Below are positions 13,336 through 23,742 of a DNA stretch of 46,186 nucleotides, piece by piece. How positions within the stretch are numbered: position 1 is the stretch's first letter; each line of letters opens with the position of its first letter. The notes below the pieces were generated by a model that was not told where the DNA came from, ran no database searches, and saw nothing but the letters and a program-made list of their open reading frames with translations. The DNA comes from Chromera velia (Eukaryota; Sar; Chromeraceae): assembly GCA_018398765.1 (NCBI GenBank), contig JAHBMJ010000530.1, positions 1 through 46,186 of the forward strand, written 5' to 3'. The position numbers and the translations under genes were made by a program.

Positions 13336-14027
13336 CGCGTAAGAAAAAGACAGAGAGAAAGAGAGAGAGAGCGTGCTCTTTTACACAGACAAACACGATC
13401 CCCCCTCTCTCCCGCAGACAGGCTCACGAGCACATGCACACATACAAATAGAGAGAGACGCAGAGAGACGTACGTCGGGATCCTGTCCAAGTCTTCCCAT
13501 CAGCGTCACTTTGTTCAGGGAGCGTTCGCTCTGCAGGCACCAGAAGAACAAGGCTTTTTCAGAAAAGAAGAGCCTGTTACTTTTCTCCTGCAGAGAGAGA
13601 GGTTGGTTCACTGGAGGAGACGGCAAAAGAGCGAAGCAAGAAAAAAAAAGGAAACGAAAAAGAAAAAAGAACCACCAGGTTCAGGGACGAACGCATACAT
13701 ACATACGAGGAGGAGATTGGAAAATAGACGCACGAGACATCACTGGAGCCGCGATTTGCAAAACCGTGACACTGAAACAGAAAGACGCACCATGAACAGT
13801 TTCGTGCCGGGTTCTCTGACCCTCCCCGTCTCCCTCTCCTCCGTTCCCTCGAAGTCTCCGTAGAAGGACCGGAGCCTGCTGGTTCTCGGAGACAAGAACG
13901 GAGACGGCCTCTGGGCAAGTAGCGTGAAGGAAAAGCCATGCACACAAGTCAAGGCACAAAGAGCTAAGCCTGCCCACAGGAGAGGAGGACCAGTCATTCT
14001 GCGACACCGTGACCTTTGTGGTGCCAT
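10698..14027 (-). CDS. Plastid-targeted single-stranded DNA-binding protein (bacterial SSB type)
   Basis: Binds single-stranded DNA during replication and repair, probably in the plastid. Seven exons: 14027-13791, 13530-13474, 12830-12759, 12350-12262, 11896-11835, 11476-11328 and 10940-10698. All are bounded by GT-AG and join without a break into 302 residues. The OB fold spans about residues 83-194: LNKVTLMGRLGQDPD, VRVMSSGERMASLNLAT, KTEWHRVVVF, LYVEGSLQTRKW and ELILLD follow bacterial SSB block by block. Residues 1-31 form a signal peptide with core PPLLWAGLALCALTC, followed by a basic Ser/Arg-rich region starting F-S-F, as in plastid leaders of algae with complex plastids. The Gly/Ser-rich tail ends in QRRR and lacks the acidic DDIPF tip of bacterial SSB. 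The start is the first ATG (CAT at 14025-14027); Met11 is an alternative. Mitochondrial targeting is less likely because of the hydrophobic core. Confidence 0.9.
10977..11180. repeat. Compound AC / CGCA / CT / GA microsatellites, 3' to the SSB penultimate exon
   Basis: (AC)n, then (CGCA)n up to about 11024, then (CT)n and (GA)n tracts up to 11180, all inside the last SSB intron (10941-11327). Open frames here are low-complexity artefacts. Confidence 0.9.
11278..11320. repeat. (TGTC)n microsatellite beside a splice donor
   Basis: About ten TGTC units that end only seven bases from the donor (minus strand, 11327-11326) of the last SSB intron. In transcript sense this is (GACA)n immediately downstream of the 5' splice site. 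Confidence 0.9.
12177..12293 (-). repeat. 83-base tandem duplication of an SSB exon end with its splice donor
   Basis: The last ~30 bases of SSB exon 4 plus the donor (around 12260-12293) recur with one mismatch at 12177-12210, 83 bases downstream in transcript sense and inside intron 4. The copy keeps AAG|GTG. Between the copies, 13-base inverted arms (GCATTTTCTTTCA and its complement, near 12210-12255) can fold. Confidence 0.85.
13271..13334. repeat. (GT)n microsatellite in SSB intron 2
   Basis: Nearly perfect GT run with one GTGAGG interruption, next to TGTC/TGCC units at 13190-13235. It lies within the 643-base second intron of the SSB gene. Confidence 0.95.
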
Positions 14028-14494
14028 TTTGCCTGGGCAATCGCTTTCAATTTCCCCTATTCAATCTCAAGGGCAATCCACAGAAGTCTGATAAGCACTG
14101 ACCAGCTCAATCAGGAAACTCAACGCATCTCTGACATCACCCTATACCAGTCACTCAATCACTGGAGTGATTGACCGGAATGCATGGAGCCATCTCAGAC
14201 ATCTTTGCATGCGGCGGCGCGCCGCGCCCGGGTTCGTGTGGCGGCGCGCAGCATGACCACATAGCACGCGTGCCACGTCATCTCAAGCGCGCGTCACCAA
14301 ATTAACACAGACTCAGCGGCTGTGAAATTTTGTGAGATGTACACTTCAATGGCGCTGCAACATGCTGCAACCGGCTGCCGTCAGAGTCACGTGTATAAGA
14401 CAGTCGATCAAGGCGACACACACAGGTGCTCGATTCTTTGCTCCCATTACAGAGGAGTCTCGACTTGTCAAAACTCTGTTGCGAGGAAGCGGAA
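14028..14494. promoter_or_regulatory. Shared divergent promoter region of the SSB and hydratase genes
   Basis: 467 bases separate the two start codons, which point away from each other. The region holds a perfect 12-base GC palindrome (14214-14225), a second GGCGGCGCGC block just after it, and CCACGTCA (14273-14280), an ACGT-core word of the kind bound by bZIP factors. No TATA box is evident. Co-regulation is an inference from spacing only. Confidence 0.4.
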
Positions 14495-15319
14495 ATGCCA
14501 AAGCCCGACAAGGTCAGTCTCATCAATTAACCCCCGTGGCTCCCTTCCCAGTCTTCCCTGGTCAAGGAGGAAACGGCATCTTTACCCTTCTCTGTGTCTT
14601 TTTTGTTGTTTCGCTCCCTTTCTTCCCCGCAGCGTTTGTTATTTTTTTTCTTGGTTTGCCGTCCCAGAAAAGGTGAGGCGGCAGAGCCGTCTCCTTCCAT
14701 TCAGATCGAGAGAGAAGTGTGCAAGAAAACATACTCGTAAATTTCTTCGAAGGCAACTGGCCCCATTTGATTTTGCACATCTTCGTGTTATACCCCTGCT
14801 TCGGTGATACGACGGGAGAGAGCTGTGGAGGGTCGATGGGGTGAGCGACACTGAAGGGAGCATGGACACAAGGGAAGCCAAAAATAAAAAATCAACACAC
14901 GTTCAAGGAAGCGACCTGTCTGAACCTCTATATTTTCCCCTTCTCTTTATCCTGCTTCATTTCGCTCCCTTCCCCCCTCCTGGTCGATCTTGCTCGCTTT
15001 CCAGGTGATTCCCTCCGAGTGCGCGGGATACTCCGTCGGTGAGACGACTGCCAGCTACGGTCCCAAGGATGTGATGCTGTACGCCCTGGGCCTGGGCGTC
15101 TCCACCGACCCTCTGGACCCTCTGGACCTGAAGTTCACGTACGAGAACGCTGAAGACTTCGCCCCTCTGCCCTCCTTTGCCGTTGTGCTGAGCTCCTTCG
15201 AGGATCTCTTCGGAGCCTTGACGGCCTGCCCGGGACTCCCGGAGTTCAATCCCATGATGCTCCTCCATGGGGAAGAGAAGGTGAGCAGAGATTGCCTCTC
15301 TCTCTCATTCTCTCTCCCC

Positions 15320-15383
<64 letters not shown>

Positions 15384-17709
15384 CAGAGAGAAGAGGTAGA
15401 GAGAGAGAGAGAGTCTCTTGTTGCCCTTTCAGATGGAACCCTGCACCGTTGAATCAGCGGGTTGACTGTGAGATCAATCAGTCACCAGACCCGCCCTTCC
15501 TTGCCCCACCCCCCACCGGAGCGGACCTCTCTCTCTCGTCTCTATTCTATAGAACAGCCACCACACGAACACAGAGCATGGAGAAGAAGCACGGTTCTGC
15601 GAGCATGTGTTTCTCCCTTCCTCCGTTCATGTGCACTCTGTTCAAGTCTTACTTGATCGACCTACTCTCGCAGGTGACTCTGTTCAAGTCGTTGGAGCCC
15701 GAGGCCGCTCTTGTCCACAAGGCCTCGATCAAGAACGTTTACGACAAGGGAAGCGGGGCTCTGCTGGTGGTCGTTGTGGAGTCGTTTGAACAGGACAGCG
15801 GGGAGAAAGTCAGTGAGGGAACGGTGAGGGTACAGCCGGGAAGGTTGGACGGGCAGGTCCACATAGGGCTCTCCTTTTTTGTGAGTGTGTGTCAGCCCAT
15901 CCATCGCCCTGTTATGACTTTTTGGTTCTGCTGTGAATGGATGAAATTGTCTCCTCTGTATCTGCTCTTTCTGTCTGTGCACGGGCTTGCGTTTCTGCAT
16001 GCATGTGGCAGTGAATCTGCGCGTCGCATGTTATTGTACACATGACTTTATTGAGTGAGTCATTCATTTTTCTTTCTGTCCACTTTCTCATTCGAGAACT
16101 GACGCTTTTTGGAGATGTTGCTCGCTTAATTGTCGAGTTGATCAACTAATTGCAGGTGTTGATGCTACATGCTGCCTGCGTTCACGTGTGCATGCCTGCT
16201 GTAACTTCTTCATGTGCGGCTGTTGTTGAAGAAGGAGCTCGAACTCCTTTGATTGACTGGATGGATGGATGGATGGATGGTTCCATTTTCTTCTTCTGTC
16301 TGTCTCCATTCATTCTTTCAGGTCTGCGCACTTGAGCATTCACTGTTCATCAGAGGCATCGGGGGCTTTGGAGGAGACAAGGGCCCCGCCCCTGCGTCCA
16401 ACAAACCGCCGAAAAGGGTCCCGGACGCGGTGTTCAAGAAAGAGACTTCAGCAAACCAGGCTCTCATCTACAGACTCTCTGGAGACATGAATCCCCTCCA
16501 CGCAGGTCGGTCTTGGTCGGCCAGTCAGATTCTTTCATCCACTGCTCATGCATTCAACCGCCTTCCCTTCCCTTCCCTCCCCGTCCCTTTTCTTCTCTTC
16601 TGTAGGTCAGAATGTATCGAGGAAGCCTGGCAGGGTGATGAATGTGTGTTTCCCTGAAGCTCTCTCCCATGCATGATAGTGAACCCGCTCCGGTGACTCA
16701 CTCTCTTTTCTGCATGGGGACACTCGCGTTTTCTCAGTCTGCAAGCTGTCGTGTGGTGTTCCTTCCGCGCGCGCGCACACACACACACACACCTCGATGG
16801 ATCGATCCTTTACTTCTTCCCCGCATCCATGCACACGCAGACCCCAACATGGCCGCCATGGGGGGCTTCGACAAGCCGATCTTGCACGGTCTTTGTTTCT
16901 TCGGCATCGCCACTCACGGAGTCGTCAGGGAGATGTGCGAGAATGACCCGTCCAGAGTTCTGTCGGTGGAGGGAAGGTCAGGCTGGCAATCTCGCAGTCA
17001 GAAGACAACTTTCACACAGTTTTCAACACACAGTCATCTTTAACGACACGCAAACAAAAACTCACTCACAACGCGACACACAGCTTGCCTGTCGAATGCC
17101 AAGATGGAGAAAAGAAGAAAAGAAAAGAGCAACGAAGCGGTCTGTATTGTTTTCCGTCTCTTCAGCTCTCCGGACTCTCTTCTTTGTCTGACGACTTTGC
17201 GGGATTCCCTCGCTCCTTCCTTCCTTCCTTTCTACCTCTCTGCCGGAACGAAGAAGAGGCGTGCCGGGATGTCACTGATTCAGAAAAGCTGGTATCTGTT
17301 TTTGTGTGTCTTTATTCATGACAGCCATACGACGCCATCATACCGTGAACGGTGGTTCAACGACTCTGAGTCAGGTAGGTGTATAGGGATGTCTCAGCCT
17401 TCGTGAGAATCGAGTGAACAAGAAAAGGGATGTATTTGAACATGCAAGCGTGTCCGTGTGCATTCACTCGTATGTCTATCTGCATGTGCATGTGTTCTAT
17501 GGGAGCGCGTAGATGAATATGTGTGTGTATCTAATTCCACGTGGGCATGCAGATTTGCTTCTCCCGTTCTTCCGGGAGACCCGCTGAGGGTTGAGATGTG
17601 GAAAGAGGGGGGCAGGGTGCTCTTCCAGGTGGTCAACGAGAGGACCAACAAAGTGTCTCTTGCCAACGGAGCAGTGGCACTGAGGGGACCCTCTCAGTCT
17701 TCTCTGTGA
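14495..17709 (+). CDS. Peroxisomal 2-enoyl-CoA hydratase 2 (MaoC-like, MFE-2 hydratase domain)
   Basis: Adds water to trans-2-enoyl-CoA to give (3R)-hydroxyacyl-CoA in beta-oxidation. Six exons: 14495-14512, 15005-15280, 15674-15823, 16322-16505, 16841-16976 and 17553-17709. All are GT-AG, phases agree, and the product is 306 residues. The order of blocks matches the hydratase 2 half of mammalian MFE-2 (HSD17B4): DVMLYALGLGVST, a short spacer, LLHGEE, NVYDKGSGALLVV, IRGIGGFGG, YRLSGDMNPLHADP, GGFDKPILHGLCFFGI, FASPVLPGDPLRVEMWKEG. The catalytic pair of the family (D...H in GDxNPLH) is present as D203 and H208. No dehydrogenase or SCP2 domain is present, so it resembles plant ECH2. The C-terminus is S-S-L, a PTS1-like signal. 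The six-codon first exon is the least certain part. Confidence 0.9.
15322..15382. repeat. (GT)n microsatellite in hydratase intron 2
   Basis: About thirty GT units 42 bases after the donor at 15281. It is flanked by CT- and GA-rich tracts in the same intron. Confidence 0.95.
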
Positions 17710-18640
17710 TGTCATTGATGAACCGGGACTGAATCCCTTCTGTTTTTCTTTTTTTTTTTAGAGAGAGAGAATAAGTGCCCACCCCAATGGCACGTGGCAG
17801 CTTACATTTTCGGGAGGAACGTGTTATTGTCACAGATCCATCGACGGATTGAGAGTGTGTGTCAAACGCCTCCCTCTTTTTCGCATCTTGAATTGCCAGT
17901 GCATGATTTGAGTGATTGAAGAGAGTAAAACAAATCAACGAAAAATTAATTGAGAGAGATATATGAAAAGGCAATAAGAGCACATTGAATCTATATACCA
18001 ATCTCCTTGAATGATTATTTCTCTTATATTAGCTCTAATAAATTGGATCTAGCATATAATGACTTGTTAATAGGTTTACATAGTGTATGCTCTAGTGGTA
18101 GTGACTAGTGCGGTATAGTACCGCTGACCTAGCTGCTGATAATGAATAATATTAATTGACTTAGGCGTTGGAGTACGTTGGAGCCGAGCTTTTGTTAGAA
18201 TTGTTACTCACCTAGTTACTCACTAGGTTACTCAATTGTACATATCGGATGATATCGCGGGGCAAGCCGGAACATTATCCTATCTTATAGATTCCTATAC
18301 GTTTTAAGAAAATTTTTAGATTTAAAAAAAATGGAGGGTAGATTGATCGAAAGTCGATCGTCATTCCCTAAAAAATTTTGGTGACCCTATAGCTATAGTG
18401 GTCTAGATAGTGGTTAATAGTGGTAATCATTCTACATAAAGTTTTAGATCATAGTTTAAACAATATTGAATACAATATAAATGCTAGAAGTAATGCTAGA
18501 AACGTGTTCTCCACCATGCTGGCCACCAATGGCCCGGCCACCATGCAGCCATTTTAAAATGATTTTTTATGCTAGAACTAGCCTAAAAGCGCTTCTAGCT
18601 AGAACTAGTTCTAGAAGCGCTTACTAAGACCTTTCTAAGA
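17710..18640. other. AT-rich island with palindromes, no gene seen
   Basis: DNA turns AT-rich soon after the hydratase stop codon, with stops in all frames. A 12-base perfect inverted repeat (AAGCGCTTCTAG and complement) lies at 18587-18598 and 18611-18622. A GCGGTA...TACCGC palindrome lies near 18110-18125. I find no gene here. Confidence 0.6.
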
Positions 18641-19460
18641 CAGTAACAGGACTTTCCCCCCCTCCAAAGAGTCCAAACCACCTGCATGTTGCTACAGTCT
18701 GCGTCGCACAGTATCAAAACACAGTCCGTATTTGCACTGCGGACTATCAAGTCGGTCCGCCCCAGCGACTTCCATCGACCATCAAAAATCCTGTAGTATC
18801 ATGGACGTCTATCACTCGACTGTACTATATAGGCAATGTAGGCATGCAAAGGTAAAAGAGCGAGGCTAGGAGCGAGGACGAATACAACGAGAGAAGCAGG
18901 AAAAGCCTTACGCTTGGGGGAAAAAGAGTCGAACGAATTGAAAACGAAGCGACCCAACACTGGCCCAACAGTGGTCGTCGCAGCTTCGTTCCCTACAAAA
19001 CTCTCCCCCATCTACCCTCCCTGCCCCCCTTTAAATTTACGAAACAGAAACAGAAGAGCACACGCGCATCCTTTGTGTGATGAGGTGGACAGTCATCTCC
19101 TAGTTGCGTTGCCCTCTGTCTGTCTGGACTGCCTTCTGCTCCTGCACAAGGCCGAACGTGAAGAAAGCGCCCCATTCCTCCTGTCCTTCCTTCTTCAAAC
19201 AGAGGTTTTCAACAGAAGACCTTCTCGTTCGTTTCTTTCCACCCCCACACTTTCTTTCTTTCTGTCGCATTTGATTCCTTTCCTCCCGACCGAGAAGGCA
19301 GAGAGAAACACCTAGACTGCCTTGAGTCAGGACTTAGTCATAGAATAATTAAGAAGTGCTTTGGCAGGCAAAGAGAGGGACGAAGCAGAAAAGGTACATC
19401 AAAGCCATCATGCGAGACAAACACACAACATTCTACATTAGAAATCTCAAAGATGTTTCC
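18641..19460. other. No convincing gene
   Basis: A frame on the plus strand stays open from 18914 to 19315, but its composition is biased and no motif is recognised. I leave it uncalled. Confidence 0.4.
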
Positions 19461-19462
19461 AT

Positions 19463-19663
19463 TCATCTTGATACCACACTCTTCGCGGCTTTCTGTCCAA
19501 CCTTCTCCCCCCAAGAAGAAAAGACCTCCAGTGCTTGCTGAGCTGTGAGAGGTTTTACACACGTACGATCGTATACCAAGTCGAATGAGAAGGCACAAAT
19601 GTCTCTCTGGATCACAACATTCTCTCCAGCTTCCTTCTTGGACAGAGGAAGAGACAGCACCAC
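19463..19663 (-). CDS. Possible terminal exon of an unrecognised gene
   Basis: The minus strand reads as balanced, protein-like sequence (for example GENVVIQRDICAFSFDLVY and LTAQQALEVFSSWGEKV) and ends in VVSR and a stop. A CCAAG near 19637 could be a splice acceptor, but I found no convincing upstream exons. The segment could be chance or a pseudogene fragment. No family is recognised. Confidence 0.25.
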   Translation of the reverse strand: MVLSLPLSKKEAGENVVIQRDICAFSFDLVYDRTCVKPLTAQQALEVFSSWGEKVGQKAAKSVVSR

Positions 19664-20390
19664 CTCTGACTTTGTTCTACCCCCCCCTAAATTCCCGTCT
19701 CACGTTGCTTCACCATCCGCTCTCGCTGGCACCACGTCTCGCCCCCATGTGCCTTGCAGCAGCGACGGTAGGTGAAGAAATCTCAGGTCGGATGCAAAAG
19801 AGGAGAGCATATGGTCAGATACTGATGTAAAGATACAGACACGAGGCACACACACACACACACCCACACACAGAGCAATCAAGCGTCTCCTTCGAGGTTT
19901 GGTGTCTGCACGCGGCGACGGGCACCTTGGTGGACAGCGACGCCACCGCACCACCCTATTTTCTCAGCCCCTGACGCCCGCCCGGCCCGGCATGCAGGAT
20001 GCATGTGCATGCATGAACGTTCCTATGCATACCGTGGATGAGTGAGACAGGCGGGGAGGGGGGGTTAGATTAGATATGGAAAGGAAGCAGGCGAGTTGTT
20101 CCGGAACGACAAAATAATAACAAAAAGAGGAAAAGCTCTACAGCTCTTTCCGTTTCCCCAGACAAACGAGTCCTCGACAAATTGCAGCGGTAAGGATCGC
20201 ACAGAAAACGCTGAGAACGCCTTTTCTTCTAACTGCATGACTGACTGAATTGACTGCGAAGAATCCACTCTGGAAACGGCAAACAGTACATGCAAGCAAA
20301 CAATTCAAAAAACAAGACCCAGATACACATGTGTAACGTCCCCTCCTCTCACTCCCCATCATCGACTTGCTTGTGTTCTTTTGTTTTCTT

Positions 20391-20553
20391 TAGCCAACCC
20401 AGAGGTGACTTCAATACCGCAAGAACGCATTGACAAGGCAAAGGGGAGAGCACTCAGTCGTCTTGTGCAGAGGAAAATTGAAGGAGGACGATTAAATAAA
20501 TGTAGGAAGAAACAGAACGATGAGGCAGTGAATTGCAAAGGGAAAACGAGAAG

Positions 20554-20554
<1 letters not shown>
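20391..20554 (+). CDS. Possible exon of an unrecognised gene
   Basis: After a good acceptor (TTTTCTTTAG, ending at about 20394) the plus strand reads a charged, balanced segment: NPEVTSIPQERIDKAKGRA, then LSRLVQRKIEGGRLNKC. It runs straight into the (AC)n microsatellite at 20555. No partner exon was found. It could be a real exon cut by the repeat, or chance. Confidence 0.2.
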
Positions 20555-20591
<37 letters not shown>

Positions 20592-20628
20592 ACACACACA
20601 CACACACAGAGAGAGAGACACACACACA
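20555..20628. repeat. (AC)n microsatellite
   Basis: Long AC run with one TA break and a short GAGA interruption. Frames through it read Thr-His repeats and are artefacts. Confidence 0.95.
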
Positions 20629-21242
20629 CACGACGGTGTATTTCACAATCTGTTGGCGATCTGAGTTTTTGTCAATTGTTGTGCTCCGTCTGTTGATTTT
20701 TCTTTTGAAAAGAACCCACCAACAAGCCCACCACGGAGCCCACCTCTCACACAGCCACCAGAGGCGCTCCTAGGGGTCTCTAAGACACAGACCCCCGGCT
20801 TGAATAGGCAATTGTTTTGTATTGATGTGTGCTTTTGCATTCCTGAGTGATGTCATGTTTTGCAAATGGTGGACCACGGACGCTCACAGCCGACACACGT
20901 TTCCTGCTTCTTCCCTCCACCTTCTCATGTACACAAACAGACAGACAGACAGACAAAGAGAAGCATATACATACACAAGAGCACAGGAGATCCGGCTACT
21001 CTCTACGGTTAATTGTCTCCGTGCTCAGGAAAAGGCTACGCGTGCGCATTTCTTTTGCATTGTCAGACTGACGTAGGAAAGGAAAGGAGAGAGCTGCAGA
21101 AAAAACGTTATCCCTCACGGCATTGCAAGAAAGACTGGGGGGGGGGGCAGGGGAGGGAGAGAGAGAGTCTGTCTCTCATCACGCCCCAGTGACTGTCCCA
21201 CTCCCTTACATCGTTTCCGTTTCTCCTCTCGTACTGCATGCA

Positions 21243-21360
21243 TGTCCCCTTTCCTTTCCTTTCCTCCCCTTTCCTTTCCTTTCCTTTCCTTTCCTTTCCT
21301 TTCCTTTCCTTTCCTGTCCTTTCCTCCCCTTTCCTTTCCTTTCGTTTCGTTTCCTTTCCT
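21243..21360. repeat. (TTTCC)n pentanucleotide satellite
   Basis: About twenty TTTCC units with a few TCCCC and TTTCG variants, fully strand-asymmetric. It lies in a gene-poor stretch between the weak exon at 20391 and the gene ending at 21725. Confidence 0.95.
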
Positions 21361-21724
21361 AGGAAGATAACTCCCCTTACCTCCCTAGGCTCTCCTCCGC
21401 TACCCTCACAGAGAGCTACGGTGAAGCTGCCCGACTTTTCACTTCCTTTTTCCTGCCGCCGTTCCTGTCCTCACATCATTCCTCGTCTCTCTCCTCCTCC
21501 ACCCCTGCAGCAGGCAACCCAAGAAGAAGGGAGGGAGGGAGAGAGGGAGGGCAACATGTAGTACAGCTCCAGACTGTCAGTCAGTCGGTGAATGAGATGA
21601 CAGCAGAGGAGAAAAGAAAAAAGAGGAGCAGAAAGGAAGGACAGCAAAAGGCAGGATCTAAACAGGTCAGTCGCTCACTTCAAAAGTTCTGAATGAGGAG
21701 AGGTCTCTGCTTCTTTCTTGTAAA

Positions 21725-22723
21725 TCAATTCTTTTTTTTTTCTTCTTCTTTTTTCGCCAGGGCGTTCCTGTGGCTGATCTTCCTGCCTTCTCTCGGAACT
21801 TCACTTGAGTCTTTTTGCCTCTCTGGAGAAAAATACATGAAGAAAAACTTGAGCGAGGAAGCAAGCAAGCAAACAAACGAGACGCTGTGACAATTCGAGA
21901 AAGAACAAAATCACAACTTTCATTCCTCTTACACCCATTGACAGTCTTCCACTTTCCTCTTCTTGCTTCCCTACACCACAACATGCCAACGAAAGAAAGT
22001 AAATGGCTGGTTCGGGGGAACAGAAATGAAATGAAAAGAGCGGAAAATTCAGGGGATTCACTGACCGAAGGAGCTCCAGGAATCCATCGCCGCAGAGGAC
22101 GAAGAGGCTGGCATTGACCCGCAGGTGGTTTCTTCAGTCCGCACCACTGTGTCATCGAAACCGCCTGCGGGAAATCCTACTGGTCCCACAACAAAATTCA
22201 CCTCGGTGTCGTCATCCAGATGAGGGAACGGCGGGGGGGAAAGCATAGAAGGATGCGGAGCCAAGGGCACAGGCACGTCCTGGAGATGGAGACGGTTGGC
22301 ATTTCCACCTTCCGAAGCGCCTTCGCGTGTTGGAAGGAGGGAAATATCAAGAAGGAAAGGAAGTCTCTCGCGCATTCTTTCGATGCGCCTTCGACGCGCA
22401 CCCCTTTCCCCGTCTTGTGCAACACTTTCTTGCCCGCTTTGCATTCTTTGGCGGTTATTCAGAAAGCGTGAATTCTGCACGGGACCGAGAACGACTGTCT
22501 GGGTGACTAGAGAAATCACTCTCGGGCGGTGAAGAGCGCAGGTGGGAGAGACTCTGTGCACCTCTTCTGGGGTTGCTCGTCGCATAGGAACTACAGGTTG
22601 GTCCGGGAAATCCATGATGAGGCATCGACCACAATCGCACACCATTTCAGAGGAAGTGGGTGCGGGGGAAGGGTTCGCGACTTCACGAGCCCACTCCGGA
22701 GTCTCAGGAAAAGTTGACGACAT
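21725..22723 (-). CDS. Hypothetical protein with a Cys-rich N-terminal motif, two exons
   Basis: Unrecognised protein. The proposed exons are 22723-22066 and 21822-21725, joined across a GT-AG intron (donor GTCAGT, acceptor TTCTCCAG) in matching phase, for 251 residues. The start is ATG (CAT at 22721-22723). Visible features: MVCDCGRCLIMDFPDQP near residues 27-43, a compact Cys cluster; an Arg-rich block (RRRRIERMRERLPF) in the middle; a Phe/Gly/Asp-rich acidic segment (DDDTEVNFVVGPVGFPAGG); and a lysine/glutamate-rich C-terminus (KKEEEKKKN). No signal peptide or membrane helix is seen. It diverges from the gene at 23743, with about 1 kb between them. The second exon is less certain than the first, and a single-exon gene is possible. 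Confidence 0.45.
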
Positions 22724-23239
22724 CCTTCACTTGCTCGAAAAAATCTCGTCTCAGCAGTAAAGAAGAGAGGAAACACCGCTGACCGGCTCGTTCGTTTCAA
22801 CTTGAGTATCTCCACCGTCTTTACAGCCCCCCTTGCTTGACCACTGAAGCACAATCTATCCTGATGCTCTCCTAAGCAAGCAAGTAAATAAAAGCAAGAC
22901 AAGACTCCACTCAAGCCTTGTCTGCCTCCACTTCACATCCCTTCAAGTACATGGAAGACACTTGATTCAAAGGCTGACTTCCCTTCCTTCTTCCTCCATT
23001 CGCCATGCACCTAAGCAGCACCTTCTGGAGCCAAGAGTACAGATCGACTGCCCAGGCCGGGATAGGCCGGGTGAATCGGGATGATGATGGGATGATGATC
23101 AGAAATTTCATGAAATTCATTGAAATTCCGTCTCTGCGGGTTTTTTTTTGTGTCCCGTGGCATGCCGTGGCCCACGGCCGAGCCATGCCGAGCCTTGCCG
23201 AGCCAAAAGCCTGCATGCAGCATGCACCGGCCCAATTTG

Positions 23240-23440
23240 GCGGCATCATTGGCCCGGAAAGCGAAGCTGAGAGGGCACTTAACAAAAATTGCACACACGT
23301 CGCCTGATCGACGTTGACAGGAAGATCTGACGCACGCCAAGCAGGGCCCCGGAAAGACATTTCGCACTTACCAAATTTAAAGCAGGGGCAAGAAGAATTA
23401 ATTTCGCTTTCCGGGCCATTCGGAGTGCGTCAGATCGATC
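23240..23440. repeat. Nested imperfect inverted repeats (possible miniature element)
   Basis: GGCCCGGAAAGCGAA near 23251 is matched exactly in reverse complement by TTCGCTTTCCGGGCC at 23402-23416. GATCTGACGCAC near 23323 is matched by GTGCGTCAGATC near 23426. The arms are about 150 and 100 bases apart. The DNA between is GC-rich with several GCATGC-type palindromes. It sits in the spacer between two divergent genes. Confidence 0.55.
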
Positions 23441-23742
23441 GGCGGGAAGATGTGGCGTGAAGTTTGTCGATCGTTATGCGACATTGAGTATGTCAGAGTG
23501 TGTGAGCGACACCCTTGCATGCTGCAATCAATGAGAGTTGTCTGCTGTCCATTAGCCACAGCTTTTCTGATTACGGTCTGTGAGCGCGCCTGCACCTAAA
23601 CCTGGAACGAGTGATACCTCCTGGAGCCGATTTTTGTTCCTCTGTCTCGACACACAGGAGTACGTCGAGTTCGATTTTACAATTTTAGACTCCAAATTTC
23701 TCACTCCGTGAGTCAGATTAAGGAGGAGCAGAAACAAGGAGC

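Noticed and set aside
13082-13396. Frames rich in Thr-His or Cys-Val around 13.1-13.4 kb
   Set aside because: They are translations of (GT)n and TGTC/TGCC repeats in an SSB intron.
18914-19315. Plus frame of 133 codons
   Set aside because: Leu/Ser/Phe-rich composition comes from a pyrimidine-rich stretch; no motif and no splice partners were found.
22911-23360. Minus-strand frame of 149 codons
   Set aside because: It runs through the nested inverted repeats and GCATGC palindromes and has no recognised motif; palindromic DNA gives open frames on both strands.
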